Source of the DNA: Deltaproteobacteria bacterium | Lineage (GTDB): Bacteria; SAR324; NAC60-12 | Direction: 5' to 3' | Assembly: GCA_003541985.1 (NCBI GenBank) | Contig: DPLM01000239.1 | Coordinates: 1 to 6,883 of the forward strand | DNA: 6,883 nucleotides | Shown here: positions 1 to 5,945 of the stretch, in pieces | Layout: each line of letters opens with the position of its first letter | Numbering within the stretch: position 1 is the stretch's first letter | Notes under the pieces: model-generated | What the model was told of the DNA's origin: nothing | The model's database searches: none | What the model saw: only the letters and a program-made list of their open reading frames with translations | Program-made: the position numbers and the translations under genes

Positions 1-7
1 GCGAAAG

Positions 8-38
8 CTTATGAGAATATAAATGTGTTCTCATTAAG
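8..38 (-). terminator. Weak hairpin downstream of epmA
   Basis: ATGAGAA (11-17) and TTCTCAT (28-34) are perfect inverted arms; with a one-base bulge they extend to CTT and AAG on the outside, about 10 pairs around a 10-base loop. It starts 14 bases after the epmA stop, where an operon terminator would be expected. The stem is AT-rich, and the sequence after it on the minus strand is CTTTCGC, not a proper T-run, so intrinsic termination would be poor. Confidence 0.3.
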
Positions 39-51
39 TCAATGAAAAAAG

Positions 52-1269
52 TCAGAAAATTTCAGATTCTTTAAAAGCCATCACACTCTCAATGGATGAA
101 GTGTCCAGCAGCCAGATCAAAAGGCGCTCGATACCCAATGCCATTCCACAACTTGGGGGCATTCCTTCTACCAAAGCATCAAGAAATTTGTGATCTAACG
201 CAACGTCTATTTTCCCGACTCGGCTCCGATGGACCAATTCTGTTTCAAAGCGTTGTCTCTGTTCATCTGGTGCAGTCAGTTCACCGAAACCATTGGCGAT
301 CTCCATACCTGAGACATAGCATTCAACTCTTTCAGCAAATCCATCTGGATTGAGTTGGGCAAGACTAGCAAGCTGGGGTGGCCAATCCGTTACTAAGCAG
401 GGTCTCTCCCACCCAAGTTGTTTCTCAAGCTCATTCCAAATTCTTCCAAAAACGACTTGGAAGGTCTCTTCATTGATCCCTTGCTGATTGATCCAATCCC
501 CATGACCATTATTATCGAGCTTTTCGAGAAGATCTGCCGCTTGGTCGGTTGGTCTTATTTCAAACTGCCAAAATTCCTTGAGAAGATCATTCACAGTTGT
601 GAGTTGCCAAACATCTCCCAACATTTTGTGCTTTTTTGGTGAAATCCATTCTCTTGGAAGGTACTTAATCATCTCTTGAATATCTCCACATAGACGCTGC
701 CAGTTCTCCCCAACACGATACCATTCAAGCATCGTAAACTCGGGGTTGTGCCAACGACCTACCTCCTGCCCCCTGTAGCAGGCACTGATTTGGTAAATCT
801 TTTCAAACCCGCCAACCAACATGCGTTTCATTTGGAATTCTGGCGACGTCACCATGTATCCCTGATTACATTGGATTAAATTAAAATGCGCTTCAGGATT
901 TGGTGCTTTGACTCTTGCTGGAGTTTGAACTTCAAGAAAATCCTGCTGGTCGAACCAGTCTCGAATACTACGGAGTATAAAGTGTCTTGCTTTCAAGCAA
1001 TGAAAGCGTGAGGGGGATTGATTAAGCTTTCGCCAGCGGAGTGCATCACCATCGGCTTTCAGGCTCTCCGGAGGTGCATAGAGAACTTTTTCTGGAATGA
1101 ATTTGCCCTGACTCGATTGGATAAGGACCAGAGCACCATCGGTAATTTTTAAATTCTGATCAGCTTTTACAGAGAATTGTTGCTCCTGCCATAGGAAGTG
1201 GAATTCTTCCTCAGATTCATCAAATCCCTGACAGCGAGCAATGAAAGTGGGGGGGAAATCTAGCGGCAT
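52..1269 (-). CDS. epmA: EF-P (R)-beta-lysine ligase EpmA (PoxA/GenX), with N-terminal extension
   Basis: A class II lysyl-tRNA synthetase paralogue that ligates (R)-beta-lysine to the conserved lysine of elongation factor P; cytosolic. Visible class II motifs are motif 1 (FLEVQTP, residues 111-117), the substrate loop TSPEFQMKR (141-149), motif 2 (YRGQEVGRWHNPEFTMLEWY, 165-184), GMEIANGFGEL (321-331) and motif 3 (GMALGIERL, 375-383). Ala377 in GMALG matches E. coli EpmA Ala298, where lysyl-tRNA synthetases have Gly; this supports EpmA over LysRS. Residues 81-405 equal the full E. coli EpmA length (325). The first ~80 residues are extra and beta-rich, possibly a small OB-like domain replacing the anticodon-binding domain EpmA normally lacks. 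The ATG at 1269 is the first possible start, since an in-frame TAA lies 9 bases upstream; no clear Shine-Dalgarno is seen. It is the third gene of the efp operon, which supports the function. EpmB is not in the window. Confidence 0.93.
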   Translation of the reverse strand: MPLDFPPTFIARCQGFDESEEEFHFLWQEQQFSVKADQNLKITDGALVLIQSSQGKFIPEKVLYAPPESLKADGDALRWRKLNQSPSRFHCLKARHFILRSIRDWFDQQDFLEVQTPARVKAPNPEAHFNLIQCNQGYMVTSPEFQMKRMLVGGFEKIYQISACYRGQEVGRWHNPEFTMLEWYRVGENWQRLCGDIQEMIKYLPREWISPKKHKMLGDVWQLTTVNDLLKEFWQFEIRPTDQAADLLEKLDNNGHGDWINQQGINEETFQVVFGRIWNELEKQLGWERPCLVTDWPPQLASLAQLNPDGFAERVECYVSGMEIANGFGELTAPDEQRQRFETELVHRSRVGKIDVALDHKFLDALVEGMPPSCGMALGIERLLIWLLDTSSIESVMAFKESEIF

Positions 1270-1347
1270 GCTGACTTAGCAACGGCAAATTCTAATATTC
1301 ACTCAAAAACGCAGCTGTCATTCATCGAGTTGGAGATTGATACCACA
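1270..1347 (-). other. Intergenic gap before epmA
   Basis: This 78-base gap separates the cyclase-like gene from epmA. I see no convincing terminator: a T-run at about 1302-1306 (read on the minus strand) has no substantial stem in front of it. I also see no good sigma70 promoter and no strong ribosome binding site. The simplest reading is transcriptional read-through from efp into epmA with weak translation initiation of epmA, but an internal promoter cannot be excluded. Confidence 0.4.
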
Positions 1348-4300
1348 TTACTCATGATTTTGTTGGTATTCTGTAATGGCCTGTTTCCCGATTTCATCAA
1401 AGTCCTTAATCAAAGCAAATTTTGCATCATCAGCAGGTTCTTTCCAGACATGCTCTGGCTTCCAAAGATTTTCCGCAACACCGTTTAAGTAGACTCGTTG
1501 GTACTTGGGGGTGACGTTCAAGTTAAAGCTTCCCGGATTGACCCAGATTTTCAGTTTCGGTGGCTGATCTTCTGACATTGGAAGATTCAGTTTATTAAAT
1601 GCCTCCCAATAGAGCTTTCGTGCTGGCAAGCTATTAAATCTTTGATAGAACGTGTGCATCGGTTGGTTTTTTGTGCTCGCAAGCCCAGGATCTTTGTCAA
1701 TAGTTGGCGTTTTGTTCAAATCAAATGTGAAAACAAATTGTTCATCGAAATTCGTTCTGACGATGGCTGCGCAACCTAGCGGACGATCCACGTTACAGAC
1801 AATCATCACATCGTAAAGATAGTAGATATTCTCCAGGAGTTCAGTCGAACTGACCCGAATTGGTTTGCAGAAACTCTTGATGTCACCTGCAAGATTCTGC
1901 AGATCATCTGCAGTGACAGGATTGGAAGCAACAACACTTCTTGAAGAGACTGCGTTTTTCTGGAACGAGGTCATCGCCCGAGCATCAAACCCAATGTACT
2001 TACTGAAAACACACCGAGTTACACCTTCGACTAGATTTGACTGAAACATCTCAAGCTGATTACCACCACTACCACCAGCTTTCTTAGATATCATCGCCTT
2101 GAATTTCCATTTCTCCTTTTTTGGCTCGAACTCCAAAAGAATTACATTTCTGGGGATGCAGAGCGATTTGGAAATAGGGAGTGGGACCTGAAATGGGCGA
2201 CGATTAAAATTCTTTTCAAAGTGATACTTAAAAATGACATTTTCCAAGGGATCTCCAGCGAGTGGAACTCTAGACTGGAAAATAATTTTTTCAACGACCT
2301 CTTTATTAAGTTCTGCTTGAAACTTCTCGCCATAGTGTTTTGTAACGGAATTGGATAGCTCTCCAACTTTTCTGCGATCATCCTGAATTTGAGCAATCTG
2401 ACGCTTTTCAATAACATTTAGTTCTGCATCAGTCTCTGCTTTATCCACTACAGACATATCCACGATTAACATCCGATCCATCAACTTATCCAGCGGTTTG
2501 GTTAAAATCTTTTCAACCCGCTCTTTCTCTTCATTATTCTTGGTGACTTGAGAGATATATTGGCTCATTCGATTAATGGTATTTTGATTGCCAATTTGAA
2601 TCAGTCTACGTTCCGTATTTTTCATACTGTCGAGGAAAAGTTTTTTCAAAACAGTTTCCTTCACCTGAGCCACGTCATCTCGACCTTGGGAGAACTTCAT
2701 TAAATCAATCCGAGGTCCTTCTTCAGCGTAAAACTTCGTATAGAAGCGATGCACTGCCTTGAAGCGCCAGGAGGAATTCTTATCGAGATAGATAGGTTCC
2801 CCAGATGTTGTGTCCAAATCAATGACATCTGAAGCGCGAATGTGCTGAGCGAAGCAGAAAAGCATCTCTGTTTGTACTTCGGGATCTTCGAAGCGCATTA
2901 GCATTTCAGTAAACTTGATCCACCAAGGATCCCGGACGAGCTGGGGGAATTCCTCCTCCATACTTTTGATGATATCGACATAGGGGCCTGTCATCTCTTT
3001 TTTAATGAAGGCTCGCTCGTTTGGGAAGATCAATAGCTTGGTAAGACTAGTCAACTCAGGAGTATCTTCATCACAAGTCAGCATCTCAATCCACCAAGTG
3101 TTTAAGAGAGCCTTGGGCAGGTTCCGGTGACTAATCTTCTCGCTTTCCCTAAGGAAAATCGGGATTACATAAGTCAGAAAAACTTCTCTGGATGGCGCAT
3201 AGTCTCCCCAGTTTGGCAGATTTCTAAGTTTGAATGTTTCCTGATTTTCAGCAGCAACTCTTGGATCTGGTTCTTCATCTCCTTCGTGCTCTCGATGTTG
3301 GGTCACTTCCCAGTCAGGGAAAATACCAATATTCGAAAGAATTTTGACTTCTTCAGGTAGTGAAAAAGGCATCGGAGACAAGCCACATAGCAGCGTTGCA
3401 GGATTGAGCAGCAGATCATTGAGCATATTGGAGTATGCCATGCTACCTTCTGGTGACACCAAGAATGGGGTGTGCTGACCGGCTCTCTGCTTACGGAGGA
3501 TATTCACGAAATAATGAGCTTCCTGAGCAGGATATTTTGCCAGTTCGTATTCTTCAGCGAAATAGATCTTGCGAGAGGTGCCTGGCTCATAGAGAGCTTC
3601 ATTACGTATTGCTTCCTGCTCCACTCTTGCATTGACTAAATCTACCATCCTTTTCAAAAATCCCTTACGAGCTTGATCTTTGAGTGGAATAGATTGAATC
3701 ACCTCCAACATCTGTTGATCCAGTCCTACTTGCTGGCCCACATCGGTATGCCACTCATCTGCATCTTGGGCGATCTCCCAACGATAACTTTCAGAGACAT
3801 GCTCCAAAAATTGCTGAACAACTTTGCCTCGGGATGGATTTTTCTTCAGATGTTCTATCAACACCTGCCGCTGTTGGGCAGGAGGAAATTTACTGGGTTC
3901 TACACCTGCCGCTTTAGCAGGTTCCTCCAATAACTTCATCACCACACGTTGGCCCAATACACGGTCGCGGTAGAAAATGATTAACCGTCCAAGCGCAGCA
4001 TTAACATCCATTGAAGTGACAGAATTTGGGAAGCAGCTGCCCTGAAGTTTCCGAGCTGGGATGTTTTTGAGGAAAGGGAAAAAGAGAATCAATGCGTTCC
4101 TAAACAAATCACCTTCTGGTAACTTGCGCAAAATAAGAGGAATTTGAGACCAGAAAAACTGCATTTGCTTGCCTGGCTCCATCTTGCTGATCAAAGCCCG
4201 ACAAGTTTTACGCATCAGTAGGGTGTAGGTACTCGGGAAAATGATATCGATGATTTTCTGCTGTTCTGGGCTGAGACCTTCACCATGATCCTCAATCATC

Positions 4301-5187
4301 TGACCTGTCACTTTCTGCTTTAGCTGCTCTCGCTTTTCTTCTGGGAATTGGAGGAGATAGCGATCATAAGCAGAACTGATGATCTTGAAGGCTAATGCAA
4401 TGAAGAAATCAGCATCGGTCCAATTGTGCTCGTATCGAGGCTCTGTGCCAAAAATCACCTGTGCATCAACGTCAGAATCAGGCTTGTGGCCGATACCTCC
4501 AAGACTCCCAATCGTACTAAGTGTTTGCACAATCGGCTTCTCGCTTTTCCCAAAATCATTGACCAGTTCACCAAACTGTTCCTGCAGATGAGCCATCCAA
4601 TTTCCTTCACCATCACGCTTGGACTGCTCTGGCAACCAACGATCGATGCCATCAATACCATACATCGAATTCTCACAAAAAACGTGATAACGATCACGGT
4701 GCATCATTGGTTTTCCAGTCTCTGGATCAACACCTTTCTTGTAAGTGATATCGAGATTAGGTTGATCAGACGGATTGACATCAAAGATGAAAATACTTTC
4801 GTAAACGACTTGGCGCATGCCTTCATCTGCTACCTCAATGAGGCTCTGCATTCGAGCCCGATTAAGTTTACCCATTTCATCAAATTCTTTCTGCGATTGC
4901 TCCTTCCAAGCCTCTACTTGCTCATCGGAGAAAGTCTCACGAATACTTTCCAGCAAACTGCTCCCTTGGAGCCCCTTGACAATAGTCTTAATTCGTTTTT
5001 CAAGATCGCCTGTCTTTGGATTGCAGGGAACTTCCTGATAGAGTTCCATCAAAATTTTAACTTGTTCTGCTGCAACCGGAGAAAGTGAATCTTCTCCTTG
5101 CTTGGCATCGCTTTTTTTCTGCGAAGCGCTTGGAGAATCTTCTTTTTTGCCCAGGATAATATCCCTGAACTTCAGCATGCTTTTCAT
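1348..5187 (-). CDS. Divergent class I (CyaA-type) adenylate cyclase-like protein, 1279 aa
   Basis: Probable nucleotidyltransferase-fold protein related to class I adenylate cyclases (ATP to cAMP); soluble, with no signal peptide or membrane span. Residues 227-241 (GSLGGIGHKPDSDVD) match E. coli CyaA GSTSSVGQSCSSDLD with identical spacing of the GS, G, S and DxD positions, giving Asp239 and Asp241 as likely metal ligands. Other CyaA-like stretches by eye: residues ~108-145 (helix before the core), ~580-607 (GSMAYSN...SPMP, like GSTQHIL...NMVP), and ~1010-1225, including VTADDLQNLAGDI and PPKLKIWV. Differences from the 848-residue CyaA: ~100 extra N-terminal residues with a charged linker (13-38), a mostly helical insert of about 250-300 residues within 242-540, an acidic stretch (632-641), a charged helical stretch (855-965), and a protein end only ~70 residues after PPKLKIWV, so the distal CyaA C-terminus is absent. 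The third catalytic carboxylate is not clear. The start at 5187 has AAGG 5 bases upstream, overlapping the efp stop. Cyclase activity is inferred; another nucleotidyltransferase activity is possible. Confidence 0.75.
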   Translation of the reverse strand: MKSMLKFRDIILGKKEDSPSASQKKSDAKQGEDSLSPVAAEQVKILMELYQEVPCNPKTGDLEKRIKTIVKGLQGSSLLESIRETFSDEQVEAWKEQSQKEFDEMGKLNRARMQSLIEVADEGMRQVVYESIFIFDVNPSDQPNLDITYKKGVDPETGKPMMHRDRYHVFCENSMYGIDGIDRWLPEQSKRDGEGNWMAHLQEQFGELVNDFGKSEKPIVQTLSTIGSLGGIGHKPDSDVDAQVIFGTEPRYEHNWTDADFFIALAFKIISSAYDRYLLQFPEEKREQLKQKVTGQMIEDHGEGLSPEQQKIIDIIFPSTYTLLMRKTCRALISKMEPGKQMQFFWSQIPLILRKLPEGDLFRNALILFFPFLKNIPARKLQGSCFPNSVTSMDVNAALGRLIIFYRDRVLGQRVVMKLLEEPAKAAGVEPSKFPPAQQRQVLIEHLKKNPSRGKVVQQFLEHVSESYRWEIAQDADEWHTDVGQQVGLDQQMLEVIQSIPLKDQARKGFLKRMVDLVNARVEQEAIRNEALYEPGTSRKIYFAEEYELAKYPAQEAHYFVNILRKQRAGQHTPFLVSPEGSMAYSNMLNDLLLNPATLLCGLSPMPFSLPEEVKILSNIGIFPDWEVTQHREHEGDEEPDPRVAAENQETFKLRNLPNWGDYAPSREVFLTYVIPIFLRESEKISHRNLPKALLNTWWIEMLTCDEDTPELTSLTKLLIFPNERAFIKKEMTGPYVDIIKSMEEEFPQLVRDPWWIKFTEMLMRFEDPEVQTEMLFCFAQHIRASDVIDLDTTSGEPIYLDKNSSWRFKAVHRFYTKFYAEEGPRIDLMKFSQGRDDVAQVKETVLKKLFLDSMKNTERRLIQIGNQNTINRMSQYISQVTKNNEEKERVEKILTKPLDKLMDRMLIVDMSVVDKAETDAELNVIEKRQIAQIQDDRRKVGELSNSVTKHYGEKFQAELNKEVVEKIIFQSRVPLAGDPLENVIFKYHFEKNFNRRPFQVPLPISKSLCIPRNVILLEFEPKKEKWKFKAMISKKAGGSGGNQLEMFQSNLVEGVTRCVFSKYIGFDARAMTSFQKNAVSSRSVVASNPVTADDLQNLAGDIKSFCKPIRVSSTELLENIYYLYDVMIVCNVDRPLGCAAIVRTNFDEQFVFTFDLNKTPTIDKDPGLASTKNQPMHTFYQRFNSLPARKLYWEAFNKLNLPMSEDQPPKLKIWVNPGSFNLNVTPKYQRVYLNGVAENLWKPEHVWKEPADDAKFALIKDFDEIGKQAITEYQQNHE

Positions 5188-5197
5188 AGTAGCCTTA
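5188..5197 (-). promoter_or_regulatory. Ribosome binding site overlapping the efp stop codon
   Basis: On the minus strand the efp stop TAA is followed by GGCTACT and then the ATG of the cyclase-like gene. The AAGG that could pair with 16S rRNA is formed partly by the stop codon, five bases before the ATG. This decides the start at 5187 over the in-frame ATG three codons later, which has no such site. The arrangement suggests translational coupling between efp and the downstream gene. Confidence 0.6.
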
Positions 5198-5764
5198 AGC
5201 TTTAACGCGCTCTACGTATTCGCCTGTTCTAGTATCAATTTTCAACAACTCTCCCTCAGAAATAAACATTGGGGCATTCACAGCATAACCTGTCGAGACC
5301 ACAACGGGCTTAGATGCCCCCGTAACCGTATTACCCTTTTCTCCTGGAGGAGCTTCAACAACTTCCAAAACCACAAAATTGGGAAGGGTGATTCCAATCG
5401 GTCGTTCGCGAAAGAAAGCTACGTTCACTTCCATGTTGTCAATCAAGTAGTTTTTGGCATCCCCGACGAGGTCAGCATCCAGAGCAACTTGCTCATAACT
5501 GCTGCTGTCCATAAAATGAAATTCCCCGTCACCTTCATCTCTGTAGAGGAATTGCATGGTCCGATCCTGAGTATCGGCAGGCTTCAGTTTCTCACCTGTC
5601 TTAAAGGTTCGATCTAATACCGAACCATTGATTAGATTGCGAATTCGAGTTCTTGTAAATGCATTTCCTTTACCCGGCTTCACAAACTGAAATTCGATGA
5701 TGGCGTAGGGTTCGCTATCCAACTCTATTCGCAATCCTTTGCGGATATCAGCAGTTTCGTACAC
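5195..5764 (-). CDS. efp: Elongation factor P
   Basis: EF-P binds between the ribosomal P and E sites and rescues ribosomes stalled at consecutive prolines. The 189-residue length is normal for the family. Domain I carries the tip loop VKPGKGNAF (28-36), with Lys32 as the residue expected to be modified; it is the counterpart of E. coli Lys34. A lysine rather than arginine here fits the EpmA route and not the EarP rhamnosyl route, in agreement with epmA in the same operon. Domains II and III follow, ending in the family signature region from SKPVVV (151-156) through NAPMFISEG (163-171) to DTRTGEYVER (177-186). The start is a GTG at 5764, giving M-Y-E-T-A-D-I-R-K-G, the usual EF-P N-terminus. 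Residues 139-141 are Pro-Pro-Gly, itself a class of sequence on which EF-P acts. First gene of the operon. Confidence 0.98.
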   Translation of the reverse strand: MYETADIRKGLRIELDSEPYAIIEFQFVKPGKGNAFTRTRIRNLINGSVLDRTFKTGEKLKPADTQDRTMQFLYRDEGDGEFHFMDSSSYEQVALDADLVGDAKNYLIDNMEVNVAFFRERPIGITLPNFVVLEVVEAPPGEKGNTVTGASKPVVVSTGYAVNAPMFISEGELLKIDTRTGEYVERVKA

Positions 5765-5775
5765 GGTCTCCTTTT
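5765..5775 (-). promoter_or_regulatory. efp ribosome binding site with short spacing
   Basis: On the minus strand AAAAGGAG is followed by only ACC before the GTG start of efp. The Shine-Dalgarno core is strong, but the gap of three bases is shorter than usual. No other start nearby gives an EF-P-like N-terminus, so the GTG is retained. The strong core may compensate for the weak start codon and tight spacing. Confidence 0.65.
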
Positions 5776-5888
5776 GCTTGAGATCATATCGAATTTTGTT
5801 TCCAATTTCTTAATGTCTGGGTGTGAAATCTTAAAGCAAATACCTTGTTTCCTACCACAAAGCTCTCTATTCTGCCCCAAATTTTTCC

Positions 5889-5903
5889 AAAATGAATCAT
5901 TTT
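5889..5903. repeat. 15-base palindrome, possible operator
   Basis: AAAATGA and TCATTTT form perfect 7-base inverted arms around a single central A, within the divergent promoter region. The symmetry and position fit a binding site for a dimeric regulator. It falls exactly in the spacer of one candidate efp promoter on the minus strand and in the putative leader of the carboxylase gene. The surrounding sequence is very AT-rich, so chance is a real alternative. Confidence 0.35.
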
Positions 5904-5945
5904 TGAAAATTTTTTTGTTCATTTCCTTCTGATTTCTAAACCTTA

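Larger units (their letters stand above)
5765..5945. promoter_or_regulatory. Divergent promoter region between efp operon and carboxylase gene
   Basis: This AT-rich 181-base gap lies between two genes read away from each other, so it must hold or border promoters for both. For the plus strand the best candidate is TTGTTT (5845-5850), a 17-base spacer and TATTCT (5868-5873), placing transcription start near 5880. For the minus strand one candidate is TTTTCA (5909-5904), a 17-base spacer and AAAAAT (5886-5881); another is a TATGAT hexamer (5788-5783) without a good -35 box. All are partial matches. No riboswitch or tRNA-like structure was recognised. Confidence 0.45.

Noticed and set aside
4426..5088. 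220-codon open frame on the plus strand opposite the cyclase-like gene
   Set aside because: It lies wholly antisense to a gene with clear family motifs, shows no recognisable protein pattern, and has no convincing ribosome site.
5102..5617. 171-codon open frame on the plus strand opposite efp
   Set aside because: It is antisense to efp, whose identity is certain, and its translation has no family features.
5822..5837. TGTGA sequence resembling a CRP-cAMP half-site, tempting given the cyclase-like gene
   Set aside because: The partner TCACA at the correct distance is missing, and a 5-base match is expected by chance.
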